Part shown: positions 17,480 to 25,779 of the stretch, piece by piece
How positions within the stretch are numbered: position 1 is the stretch's first letter
How the letters are laid out: every line of letters begins with the position of its first letter
Origin: Romboutsia sedimentorum
Lineage (GTDB): Bacteria; Bacillota; Clostridia; Peptostreptococcales; Peptostreptococcaceae
Direction of reading: 5' to 3'
Length of the DNA: 64,000 nt
Assembly: GCF_030131845.1 (NCBI RefSeq)
Contig: NZ_JASKYM010000008.1
Span: forward strand, 62,001 to 126,000
Made by a program: the position numbers and the translations under genes
Notes under the pieces: model-generated
Database searches by the model: none
Told to the model about the DNA's origin: nothing
What the model saw: the letters and a program-made list of their open reading frames with translations, nothing else

Positions 17480-17911
17480 TTATATTGTAAACCAATTTTT
17501 ACTCAAACAATCCTTTAATATTTTAAAGTTATCCTCACCTATAGATTTTACAACATCGGCTTCTAACTTTTCTTTTAAAATTAATGTCTCTCTACAAAAT
17601 CGCAGCCCTTTTTCAGTTAATGCAAGTATTTTATCCCTAGAATTTATATCTTGATTTTCTATTATAATATATTCTCTCTCAATTAAGCCTTTTGCACATT
17701 TATGAGCACCTTGACGTGATATTCCTATTATCCTCCCAATCTGCGCAACCGTTAATTCATTTTTTTCAATTAGTGCAAGCATATATGATTCTGTATCACT
17801 AACTCTTTCTTCTCCCATTTCAACCCAAATTTCTATAACCATTTTTCTAAGCTTTGCGTGTTTTTCACTTATTAAATCTATTATATTTAAACTTTTAAAC
17901 TCTGTATTCAT
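17480..17911 (-). CDS. MarR-family transcriptional regulator
   Basis: A 143-residue winged-helix regulator. The helix-turn-helix is at about 53-77 (LTVAQIGRIIGISRQGAHKCAKGL) and the wing at about 80-95 (ENQDINSRDKILALTEKG). Divergent from the DUF2798 gene; the shared 166-bp region carries a palindromic operator. Probably represses both genes in response to a small molecule, as usual for this arrangement. AAAGGAG precedes ATG. Confidence 0.85.
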   Translation of the reverse strand: MNTEFKSLNIIDLISEKHAKLRKMVIEIWVEMGEERVSDTESYMLALIEKNELTVAQIGRIIGISRQGAHKCAKGLIEREYIIIENQDINSRDKILALTEKGLRFCRETLILKEKLEADVVKSIGEDNFKILKDCLSKNWFTI

Positions 17912-17991
17912 ATTAAAACTCCTTTATTTTAATTAAATCTCTCTATCTCTATTATTATATATAATTTTTCAAATAAATAATATAATTTCAG

Positions 17992-18051
17992 TAAACTTAG
18001 TTGACATCATTGTTGTAAAAATGCTATCATACATTAGTCAACTAAGTTGAC
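17992..18051 (+). promoter_or_regulatory. Promoter and MarR operator of the divergent pair
   Basis: TTGACA (18001-18006), 18 nt, TATCAT drives the plus gene. The palindrome GTCAAC-TAA-GTTGAC (18037-18051) lies just past the -10, and a half-site AACTTAGTTGAC overlaps the -35. Two sites covering a promoter next to a marR gene indicate autoregulated repression. Confidence 0.65.
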
Positions 18052-18077
18052 AATATGACAAGAGAGAGGTAATTAAT

Positions 18078-18563
18078 TTGTTTAAAAATAAAAAACAGCA
18101 TTTTATATTTATATTAATGATATGCACAACAATGGTATTTATTATGAGTTGCTATAATGTAGCCATGATTGAAGGATTTACATTATCTATATTTAGACAT
18201 GCATTAATGGGATTCCCACTAGCTTTTATATATGCATTAATAGGAGATATTTTTATAGTTGGTAAGATTGTAAAAATTATTACAAGTAAAATATTAAAGC
18301 CAAATGATAGTATGGCAAAAGTAGGACTGTGCATGTCATTTTTTACAGGATGTGGGATGGTTATTTGGATGTCCTTATTTGGAGTGCTCACTAATATAGG
18401 ATTTTCTTCTAATTTTATTTCTGCTTATGGTATTGCTATAATTACAAACTTTATTTTTGCAATTCCTTTGAATTTATTAATTGTATCTCCTTTGATGAGG
18501 TTTTTATTCTTCAAAATGTTTCCACCCTTTACAAATATTAATAATCAAGGAAATGCTGTATAA
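18078..18563 (+). CDS. DUF2798-type four-helix membrane protein
   Basis: A 161-residue membrane protein with four hydrophobic segments (about 10-30, 37-60, 83-105, 120-145), arranged as two similar halves (HALMGFPLAFIYALIG and FISAYGIAIITNFIFAIPLN). This matches DUF2798 proteins often found beside MarR regulators; function unknown, possibly efflux. TTG at 18078 is the start, 7 nt after AGAGAGAGGT. It stops 7 nt before repeat copy 5. Confidence 0.72.
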   Translation: MFKNKKQHFIFILMICTTMVFIMSCYNVAMIEGFTLSIFRHALMGFPLAFIYALIGDIFIVGKIVKIITSKILKPNDSMAKVGLCMSFFTGCGMVIWMSLFGVLTNIGFSSNFISAYGIAIITNFIFAIPLNLLIVSPLMRFLFFKMFPPFTNINNQGNAV

Positions 18564-18570
18564 CAATGAA

Positions 18571-18594
18571 CCGTATCACTTACTTATGATACGG
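18571..18594 (-). repeat. rlmH-end-derived repeat, copy 5
   Basis: Arms CCGTATCAC and ATGATACGG, loop TTACTT. The right flank TTCTTCGTTACACC is followed by a second small palindrome ACCTCC-AAA-GGAGGT (18606-18620), shared in part with copies 8, 9 and 10. Confidence 0.75.
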
Positions 18595-18620
18595 TTCTTC
18601 GTTACACCTCCAAAGGAGGT

Positions 18621-18770
18621 CGTTTTACTCTATTATTTCTAAAATCTTACTACTTTCATCTATTGTAACATTTACTCAATCATACCAAATCATTAGTATT
18701 TCAAGAGAATTTAGTGTTTTTTCTACTGTTTTAATTACTTTTATATGTATTTTTATGATTATTTATTTAA
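18621..18770 (-). pseudogene. C-terminal gene remnant abutting repeat copy 5
   Basis: Minus-strand frame reads KTVEKTLNSLEILMIWYD, a stop, then VTIDESSKILEIIE and a stop, running into the repeat flank. A similar decayed frame (VEGNLKLFEILMI) adjoins copy 9 at 25690-25790. Parent gene not recognised. Confidence 0.35.
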
Positions 18771-19130
18771 CTTCTTGAAAATACTTTACCGTTCCTACTA
18801 CTATCCTTTGATGTTGTTGCACCTTTTGTTTCCATATATATACCTTTTTCCATTATATTATACCTAGATGCTACACAATCCAAAACATTATTCTCTGTTA
18901 TAATCAAGCTTTCTATTGTTATTTATATATATAGCTAAGACTTTCCTTCAAATTTATATAATATTTTTAGATAAATCTTTATACGTTCTAATTATATGAA
19001 ATCTACATTTTTGATAAATGCCTGATTAACATAAAAGAAGGCAGTATTTTTTATTCTATTAGAACTTATATATTAAAACATCACCATTACCCCTTAAATG
19101 AATAATATAGTAAATAGTAAGAAGTAAAAA
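18771..19130. other. AT-rich stretch without recognisable gene
   Basis: No frame over 60 codons with coding character. It ends at the abrupt 5' break of the sugar dehydrogenase. Confidence 0.35.
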
Positions 19131-19134
19131 TTTA

Positions 19135-20106
19135 TATGTACCCTGGGCCATAGATATAAGCGATGAAGGAAATATATATTTTACTGAGCGTTCTGGTACT
19201 ATTCGAGTTATTAAAGATGGTAAGCTTAATCCACAACCTCTCATCACATTTCGTGCACCATTTATAAGTCAGGGTGAAGGTGGTTTAATGGGAATTGCCC
19301 TAGACCCAAATTTTTCACAAAACAACTATATATATGTTATGCATTCATATGCTGAAAATAACCAAATTTATAACCGTGTTGTTAGATTAATAAAAAGAGA
19401 TAATGTAGCATTTATTGACCAAACTCTCCTTGATAAAATATCTGGAGGACAAATTCACAATGGAGGAAGAATAAAGATAGGTTCAGATAATAAATTATAT
19501 ATAGCAACAGGAGATGCCGGAAATTCTGCATTGTCTCAAGACCTCACAAGTACAGGCGGTAAAATACTACGAATAGAATTAGATGGTAAAATTCCTAAAG
19601 ATAATCCATTTATTAATTCACCTATTTATAGCTTAGGTCATCGGAACCCCCAAGGCTTAGCATGGAACTCAAAAAATATATTATATGCATCAGAGCATGG
19701 ACAATCAGCACATGATGAAATAAATATAATACAACCAGGTGCTAATTATGGTTGGCCTCTAGTTCAAGGAGATGAAGAATCCACACAAATCACAGTACAA
19801 AAACCTTTGATACATAGTGAAGAAGATACATGGGCACCATCTGGTATTGCCTTTGTAAATCAAGGACTATGGCAAGGAAAATTACTCGTGGCTAATTTAC
19901 GTGGACAGCAACTACTATCTATCTCATTGAATGGAAAAGGAACATCCGTGAAAGATGTAGAACCATGGCTAAAGGATGAGTATGGTCGTTTACGTGAAGT
20001 TATTCAAAGCAAAGATGGATCCATTTACCTAGCAACAAGTAATAGGGATAGTAATGGAAATCCTGATATAACTGATGATAAAATTATCCGTCTTATTCCA
20101 AAATAA
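19135..20106 (+). pseudogene. 5'-truncated PQQ-type sugar (glucose/sorbosone) dehydrogenase
   Basis: Beta-propeller dehydrogenase lacking its start. The in-frame homology begins at about 19126 with LYVPWAIDISDEGNIYFTER, so roughly the first 45-50 residues, including any signal peptide, are missing; the first internal ATG is at 19288. Remaining motifs include GGLMGIALDPNF, HNGGRIKIGSDNKLY with the likely catalytic His, GHRNPQGLAW and EHGQSAHDEIN. The missing N-terminal region survives in a second dead copy at 24181. No frameshift in the remaining 320 codons, so inactivation is recent or an internal start is used. Confidence 0.75.
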
Positions 20107-20159
20107 ACTAAGAACTATCTTCATAGGGTACTACTGATTTAAATATATATAACTAAAAA

Positions 20160-20185
20160 ATAGGTGTTTGAAATAGCACCTATTT
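20160..20185 (+). terminator. Hairpin after the sugar dehydrogenase
   Basis: AATAGGTG / CACCTATT stem with a short T tract, 55 nt after the stop codon. Confidence 0.5.
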
Positions 20186-20471
20186 TCCATCTATATTGAT
20201 TTTTATTTTAAAATAATTAGTTTCAACTTTCATTTCTTATATCTTCTTTTCTTATACATTCTAATACATATCCTATTGCCATTCCAATCATAAAACCACC
20301 TAGCATTAAATTAGTAGATAGTTCATCCTCTTCATAATCTTAACTTAAGTTATATTTATTTTTTGATAAATTCATAATCGTTGGATATTTGCATTTTATT
20401 AATAGATGGTTGCTTCACTAATATTATCTTAAAGGTTCATAAGGTTAAATATTAATTCTATAGTTTAAAAG
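20186..20471. other. Spacer with decayed small-membrane-protein frame
   Basis: Minus strand 20220-20343 reads NLMLGGFMIGMAIGYVLECI without a usable start after an upstream stop, probably a remnant. No other signal. Confidence 0.3.
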
Positions 20472-20495
20472 CCGTATCACTTACTTGTGATACGG
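20472..20495 (-). repeat. rlmH-end-derived repeat, copy 6
   Basis: Perfect arms CCGTATCAC and GTGATACGG with loop TTACTT; right flank TTCTCCGTTAA. The EcsC pseudogene frame runs straight into it, so the gene is truncated at this element. Confidence 0.78.
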
Positions 20496-20852
20496 TTCTC
20501 CGTTAAACATCCAACTAAAGGTATACATTTACCTAAGTTGATTACGCCTTTTTCTCTAAATTTAGTTAATAATCTAAATCCTACTTTTTGATTAATATTC
20601 TTAATTACTTCATTGGGTATCTTTTTTACTAAATATTTTGCCATGCTTGTACCTATTTTTATTCCACTTTACTTTAAAATATCTTCAGCATTTTTTCCTG
20701 CTAAAGATACATATACAAGTATCATTACTTGGTCATCCTTTAAAGCATAATCCCAATTTTTTTAATCTATCATATAGCTCATTAGCTGATGTACCAACAT
20801 ATAATAGCAACAGTGATGTAAAATCTAATTCACTAAATACGTTATAATTCAT
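20496..20852 (-). pseudogene. EcsC-family protein fragment
   Basis: From ATG at 20852 a frame reads LLYVGTSANELYDRLKKLGL. After one frameshift it continues ALKDDQVMILVYVSL, an in-frame TAA, then KYLVKKIPNEVIKNINQK and VGFRLLTKFREKGVINLG. The last part is the conserved core of EcsC-family proteins. The reading frame is cut off by repeat copy 6. Function of the family unclear; this copy is dead. Confidence 0.65.
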
Positions 20853-20883
20853 CTATAGAATCTCCTAACATAAAAATTAATTA

Positions 20884-20912
20884 AGTTGACTTCGTTAAAA
20901 TTTTATTGTAAT
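20884..20912 (+). promoter_or_regulatory. Promoter of the decayed azoreductase
   Basis: TTGACT, about 17 nt, TAATAT on the plus strand, preceded by TTAAG. The sequence resembles the MarR-controlled promoter at 18001, suggesting a lost regulator site. Confidence 0.4.
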
Positions 20913-21065
20913 ATATGGAATATATCTCATCAATTTGACTAATATTACTTTTACTATTAAATATACACAATTAGTAAAAAATCTAATAATAATTGTAATA
21001 AACTATCTATCTTTAACCATTCGTATAACAGCATAAATATAACAAACAGACAAAAGGAAAAGAAA

Positions 21066-21172
21066 ATGGCAACAACTTTATTTATAAAAGCAAACAATGA
21101 CCAGCAAACCAGATCATAAATGTGAAATTATATGAGACTTTTTAGCAAGCTATATATTTATAAAATGAGGTC
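21066..21172 (+). pseudogene. Azoreductase (FMN-dependent NADH-azoreductase) N-terminal fragment
   Basis: ATG at 21066 after AAAGGAAAAG opens MATTLFIKANN; after frameshifts the frame VKLYETFLASYI follows. Both strings are the start of AzoR-type flavoproteins. Nothing downstream of about residue 35 remains. Confidence 0.6.
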
Positions 21173-21276
21173 TTTTTCTAACTCAATTATCAGAAAATAA
21201 ATTCAAAAGAAATTAAATTTCAAAATTATTCATTACAAGATTTAAAATTTAAATTTATATTAAGGAGGAAAAATTT

Positions 21277-22536
21277 ATGTTTCAATTTTCAAGCGAATTA
21301 GAAATGATGACACTAAATTTAGACATAATTCAAAGCATTGCATTCACTACTGTTGTGCTTTTGATAGGCTCTTTTATAAAAAGTAAAGTTTATGTATTAA
21401 ATAAGTACTGTATACCAGCACCAGTTGTAGGAGGGTTTTCTTTTGCAATAATAGCATTTATATTAAGACAAACAGGAGTAATTACTATAGTATTTGATAC
21501 AACTTTACAAAATATATTAATGACAGCCTTCTTTACAACAGTTGGATTTACTGCGAGTCTTCAAGTTTTAAAAAAAGGTGGAACACAAGTAATTAAGTTT
21601 TTAATTGTAGCAGTAATGTTGGTATTAGCTCAAAATATAGTAGGGATTTTATCTGCTAAGGCAATAGGTGTAGACCCACTATTAGGATTGATTGCAGGTT
21701 CTGTTTCTATGACAGGTGGCCATGGAGCTTCTGGCGCATTTGGACCTATCATGGAAGCAAATGGACTTGAAGGTGCTCTTAGTATAGCTATGGCTTGTGC
21801 TACATTTGGATTAGTATCTGGAAGTATTATAGGTGGTCCTCTTGCAAATAGATTAGTTCAAAAACATAAACTTCAACCAGAGGAAATAGGAGTAAAAGAG
21901 GAAGTAATATCAACAAACGCACATGGAGAAGCATCATATAGTGAGATATCATGTGATGAGGCATCTATAGGAAAACTTTCAGAAAGTAAATTAACAAGTT
22001 CAGCTATGCAAATAATAATAGCTATGGGACTTGGTACTATAGTATCAAACTTATTTTCAGATATAGGCATAACAATGCCGGCTTATATAGGTGCTATGAT
22101 AGTAGCTGCTATTATGAGAAATATTTCAGATGCAAAAGGAATATGGCCAATAGCAAGTAATGAATTAGAAAGCCTAGGTTCAATATGTTTATCATTATTT
22201 TTATCAATGGCTATGTGTAGCTTAAAGCTATGGGAGCTTGTAGACCTAGCTATACCTATATTAATACTGCTAACTTTGCAAACATTATTAATGATACTGT
22301 TTGCCTACTTTATTACATTCAGAGTTATGGGAAAAGATTATACAGCAGCAGTACTTGCATCAGGTCACTGTGGATTTGGCTTGGGAGCTACTCCAAACGG
22401 AATAGCAAATATGAAGTCTGTAACTTCTAAGTATGGTCCAGCACCTAATGCATTTTTCATATTACCACTAGTTGGAGCATTATTTATAGAGTTTTTAAAC
22501 TCAGCAGTTATAACAACCCTTATGAATCTATTATAA
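21277..22536 (+). CDS. gltS: Sodium/glutamate symporter GltS
   Basis: Na+-coupled glutamate importer in the cytoplasmic membrane, 419 residues with about ten to twelve helices. Two inverted halves show the family re-entrant motifs: GSVSMTGGHGASGAFGP near 145-160 and SGHCGFGLGATPNGIANM near 365-382. A hydrophilic linker at about 205-240 separates them. AAGGAGG precedes ATG at 21277 and a terminator follows. The gene looks intact, while its neighbours in the same module are dead. Confidence 0.93.
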   Translation: MFQFSSELEMMTLNLDIIQSIAFTTVVLLIGSFIKSKVYVLNKYCIPAPVVGGFSFAIIAFILRQTGVITIVFDTTLQNILMTAFFTTVGFTASLQVLKKGGTQVIKFLIVAVMLVLAQNIVGILSAKAIGVDPLLGLIAGSVSMTGGHGASGAFGPIMEANGLEGALSIAMACATFGLVSGSIIGGPLANRLVQKHKLQPEEIGVKEEVISTNAHGEASYSEISCDEASIGKLSESKLTSSAMQIIIAMGLGTIVSNLFSDIGITMPAYIGAMIVAAIMRNISDAKGIWPIASNELESLGSICLSLFLSMAMCSLKLWELVDLAIPILILLTLQTLLMILFAYFITFRVMGKDYTAAVLASGHCGFGLGATPNGIANMKSVTSKYGPAPNAFFILPLVGALFIEFLNSAVITTLMNLL

Positions 22537-22547
22537 ATATACATAAC

Positions 22548-22583
22548 AACTCACGATAATAACTATCGTGAGTTTAATTTTTA
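22548..22583 (+). terminator. gltS terminator
   Basis: Stem AACTCACGAT / ATCGTGAGTT then TTAATTTTT, 12 nt after the stop codon. Confidence 0.85.
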
Positions 22584-22634
22584 AAATTATATAAAATGCT
22601 CCTCTTAATTATACTTATTCGATAAAAGCCTACC

Positions 22635-22649
22635 TTACTTGTGATACGG
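22635..22649 (-). repeat. rlmH-end-derived repeat, copy 7 (left arm lost)
   Basis: TTACTT plus GTGATACGG and flank TTCTCTGTTA remain; the left arm is replaced by unrelated sequence. This is the part shared with rlmH itself. Confidence 0.65.
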
Positions 22650-22728
22650 TTCTCTGTTATCTCTTTAAATGAGATTATTTTTCTAAAAATTGTTATCTTA
22701 ATAAAATTTATTGAATATATTTAAAATT

Positions 22729-22978
22729 ATATAGCTCTAGCAGGAAATATTGCATCTAAAACTCCAATAACTATATCTGCTAATGGTGCTCCTATAATAC
22801 TTACTCTCATAAGTAATCCTACTAAAAAAATTTAATCCAGACATTGCAATAACAGCTATTAAAAGTGACCATATTCCATTGATTGTAAATCCTAGAGTTA
22901 CAAATGATGTTATTACTAAAATAATTGTAACTAATATGAATTTTCCTATCCATTTTAATAAACTATTATATTTATCCC
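22729..22978 (-). pseudogene. Decayed holin-family membrane protein
   Basis: Matches the intact gene at 10620-10964 at both ends (around the VFPARAM tail and the IGRFILVAI start) but has lost about 90-100 bp in the middle, the initiator ATG and the reading frame. Lies just right of repeat copy 7. Confidence 0.75.
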
Positions 22979-23160
22979 AATAATATTAATCTGACTGATT
23001 CTCTTACTAAATTCTATACTTCATTAAGGCGTTATCACATCATCAGTTAACTTTATTTTATCAAAAGAGTAATTTGTGAATTACTCTAATTCTTTTAATT
23101 TTTTCATCAATTATTGGTTAAAATAACATAAGTATTAAATTTTTTAGATAAAGGAGATCT
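22979..23160. other. Spacer before the DUF421 gene
   Basis: No coding frame; ends with AAAGGAG before ATG at 23165. Confidence 0.35.
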
Positions 23161-23164
23161 TTAT

Positions 23165-23869
23165 ATGGACTTTTTACATGGTCAGGAAACACTTAGCACC
23201 ATCGACTGGATATTTCGTGCTATTATTGCTTTTTTCTTTTTGCTGGCTATTTCAAAACTCTTAGGTCAACGTTCCCTTTCTCAATTAAGACTACTTGATT
23301 TTGCTATTACTTTAGTGATTGGTAATATAATTGCCCATCCGTTGTCTGATGAAAAACTTGGATTAACAGGCTCCATCATTACAACACTTGTGTTAGTTGT
23401 CCTATATATTGGTGGAGTATTCATAGTTCTTAAATTTCCGTCTCTTAGAAGAATTATTAATAATTCACCAATTACAGTTGTTCAAAATGGCGAAATCCTT
23501 TATAACGGATTAAAAAAATCAAGAATATCAATTGATGTATTATTAGAAGAATTACGTGAAGAAAAAGTAGAGGATGTGAAAAAGGTAGCATTAGCAACTT
23601 GGGAGCCTGATGGTAAAATCTCCGTTTTTCTACATCCACAATACGAACCAATTACACCTTCATCCTTGCATATAGAAACAAAATCTTTTAATTTTCCAAG
23701 AACAATTATTAAAGAAGGTAAAATTAATTCCAATGAGCTAAAAGAGCTTCATAAAGATGAAGGCTGGGTTGTTTCCAAGTTAGAAAATTTATATCAAACT
23801 GGAGTAAAAAATGTTTTGCTTGCCACCCTTGATAATAAAGATAACCTAAAAGTTTTTTTGTATAAGTAA
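23165..23869 (+). CDS. DUF421/YetF-family membrane protein
   Basis: A 234-residue protein. Three N-terminal helices (about 15-35, 45-62, 70-95) with the family string ISKLLGQRSLSQLRLLDFAI, then a soluble DUF421 domain (about 100-165) with NGEILYNGLKKSRIS and ALATWEPDGKISVF. Family members such as YetF and YdfS act at spore or cell membranes; exact function unsettled. The codons are less AT-biased than the neighbours' and the cargo setting suggests acquisition by transfer, perhaps from a bacillus (inferred). Confidence 0.85.
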   Translation: MDFLHGQETLSTIDWIFRAIIAFFFLLAISKLLGQRSLSQLRLLDFAITLVIGNIIAHPLSDEKLGLTGSIITTLVLVVLYIGGVFIVLKFPSLRRIINNSPITVVQNGEILYNGLKKSRISIDVLLEELREEKVEDVKKVALATWEPDGKISVFLHPQYEPITPSSLHIETKSFNFPRTIIKEGKINSNELKELHKDEGWVVSKLENLYQTGVKNVLLATLDNKDNLKVFLYK

Positions 23870-23874
23870 CCCAT

Positions 23875-23927
23875 TGAGGCTTAAACACATCTATTTATAT
23901 ACAGATTAGTTTAAGCCTCATTTATTT
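23875..23927 (+). terminator. DUF421 gene terminator
   Basis: Long stem TGAGGCTTAAAC / GTTTAAGCCTCA (with small bulges) then TTTATTT, just past the stop codon and adjoining copy 8. Confidence 0.8.
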
Positions 23928-23945
23928 CTGATACGATTTTCTGTT
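23926..23945 (-). repeat. rlmH-end-derived repeat, copy 8 (decayed)
   Basis: Only TCTGATACGATTTTCTGTTA remains, aligned to the right arm and flank of other copies; the flank continues AATCTCCAAAGAAGG as in copy 5. Confidence 0.5.
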
Positions 23946-24180
23946 AAATCTCCAAAGAAGGTAGCTTTTATTAATATACAAATTACAATAAATTTATAAA
24001 GTTTTAGTCTCAATCTTTATTGCTGTATCACCCTCTAATTGACTTTCCTTAATGCATGATCTGCAAACTCATCTACAGTATCAATTAATTCATCTTCAGA
24101 AGGATCTAGTAATTCTCTAGTAACATTAGCCTCTTGAAAGAATAATATAGTGATTAGATAAATAATTTGGAGGATATCCT
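23946..24180. other. Remnant-bearing spacer
   Basis: Minus strand contains an open stretch reading NVTRELLDPSEDELIDTVDE and on to DEFADHALRK, with no start and a nearby stop. Not recognised. Confidence 0.3.
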
Positions 24181-24463
24181 ATGAAAAAAATTATTCACAA
24201 TATTTTATATAATATAATATTTCCTAATCATAAATTAGCCAAAGTGAAAGTAAGATCAATAACATCAAGACAGTTTCCATATGATATTGAAGTTATCGCT
24301 GACAAATTATATGTACCTTAGGCCATAAATATAAGCGATGAAGTTACATGGCACCCTCTGGTATTGCATTCGTGAACAAAGGCCCATGGCTAAAGGATGA
24401 GTATGATCGTTTACGAGAAGTTATTCAAAGTAAAGATGGATCTATTTACCTAGCAACAAGGAA
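24181..24463 (+). pseudogene. Deleted PQQ-type sugar dehydrogenase, second copy
   Basis: Starts MKKIIHNILYNIIFPNHKLA and reaches FPYDIEVIADKLYVP, then a TAG replaces the Trp codon. A large deletion then joins it to the APSGIAFVN part and another to PWLKDEYDRLREVIQSKDG. It keeps the N-terminus that the copy at 19135 lacks and has lost the propeller core. Confidence 0.82.
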
Positions 24464-24472
24464 TATTAAAAA

Positions 24473-24985
24473 TCATTTTTTCTTAATTTCCTTATTATCT
24501 AAAATAATAACCTCTGACTTATCTTCATTTGCTGCCTCTTTTGTATGATTTACTAGTTTTATAACGTCCTTGTATGATTGTTTCGCTCCCTTTACAAGTA
24601 AGGGAACTCCTATAAAATCAATTTTTAACCATCTAGAAAATAATCCACCTAAGGTCATTGGTAATGGAACTGTTGGCGACGTATTGGAAAATATAATTTT
24701 CTCATTTAATAACTTTTGTTTATGGAGCATAGAAGCTAAATTATATAATCCTGGAATTAAAACCTTTGAACGTCCCCTCCCTACAACATAAACTTCGTTT
24801 CCATCTTTATCACTTCCATAATAAAAAAATTCTCCACGATTTCCATATACTAACTTGTTAAAGTTAGGTAAATTCAATATTTCATCCTTAGTCGGTTCTC
24901 GAGTTTCATCCAGCATTTCTAAGTGATAAGCCATTGCTAGAATAGATGAATGGGTTCCTCCATAACAATTATATATGTATATCAT
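24473..24985 (-). CDS. DUF3189 family protein
   Basis: A 170-residue protein opening YNCYGGTHSSILAMAYHL, the hallmark of DUF3189, a clostridial family of unknown function with a P-loop-like or phosphatase-like glycine turn. The C-terminus is charged and ends in KKK. Its last codons lie beside the decayed dehydrogenase copy. Confidence 0.75.
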   Translation of the reverse strand: MIYIYNCYGGTHSSILAMAYHLEMLDETREPTKDEILNLPNFNKLVYGNRGEFFYYGSDKDGNEVYVVGRGRSKVLIPGLYNLASMLHKQKLLNEKIIFSNTSPTVPLPMTLGGLFSRWLKIDFIGVPLLVKGAKQSYKDVIKLVNHTKEAANEDKSEVIILDNKEIKKK

Positions 24986-25385
24986 TAAATCACCTAATTT
25001 CTTATTATTTTTTACTTTATTTTGACAATTATAGTATATATATTAAATATTACAACTAAACAATATTTGAACAAATTCTATCAAAAGTCTTCAATGCTTC
25101 TACAATCCGTTACCACTACCAAACCTAATCTCTTAATAATTCCATTAATGTATGTGCACTTCCATCATCATCTGTAAGGCCTGTGCCGACTGCAATATTA
25201 TACACTTTACCAAAACCACCTATATCCTCAGATTTGTGTGTATCACTTACCTACAATGATTTGAAGAAAATAACGTAATGATTTTGATTATATTCAAAGG
25301 TAACTCTAATCCACTTTCGTTTAATCCTTCCTATTTTGTCATCAAAAAGGGGTCTCTAACCACATTTCCAACAAAAAATCCTGTT
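24986..25385 (-). pseudogene. Remnant region behind the DUF3189 gene
   Basis: A minus-strand stretch (about 25085-25230) reads EDIGGFGKVYNIAVGTGLTD then DDGSAHTLMELL before frame breaks and VVTDCRSIEDF. Not recognised; treated as a dead gene fragment. Confidence 0.35.
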
Positions 25386-25418
25386 AAAAAGGCTCTAGCA
25401 TAAACTGCTAGAACCTTT
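25386..25418. terminator. Hairpin in remnant region
   Basis: GGCTCTAGCA / TGCTAGAACC stem flanked by A and T tracts on both sides. No intact gene is attached to it. Confidence 0.4.
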
Positions 25419-25650
25419 GACTTTGACTGAAAGAGTGGTATTTGAAGCCATTATACGGTTATTCACCGTACACCTGGTTTCGAGTACTGTTGAAATTTTT
25501 CTTCTTTATATAAATACACTTTGTTAATCTCTTTAATAGTTGATTCTAAGCAAGTGCAATATGGTATTAATATTTATTCTAATTTTTCTTTCTGCGCTTG
25601 TCTCTTATTCTTTATCCATTCTACTACCCCCAATATTATTTACTGCAATT

Positions 25651-25672
25651 CTATCACTTACTTGTGATACGG
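25651..25672 (-). repeat. rlmH-end-derived repeat, copy 9
   Basis: Arms TATCAC and GTGATACGG with loop TTACTT; right flank TTCTTTGTTACACATCC. Confidence 0.72.
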
Positions 25673-25779
25673 TTCTTTGTTACACATCCAACAGAGATCG
25701 TCTTACTTTATTATTCTAAATTTACATTATCAGATCATCAGTATTTCAAATAATTTTAAATTTCCTTCTACCATCTCAA
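25673..25779 (-). pseudogene. Gene remnant abutting copy 9
   Basis: Minus-strand frame VEGNLKLFEILMI resembles the remnant beside copy 5 (18621-18770), so both copies carry related sequence on the same side. Confidence 0.3.

Noticed and set aside
20638-20847. Plus-strand 69-codon open frame
   Set aside because: It lies opposite the EcsC pseudogene and has no homology-like features.
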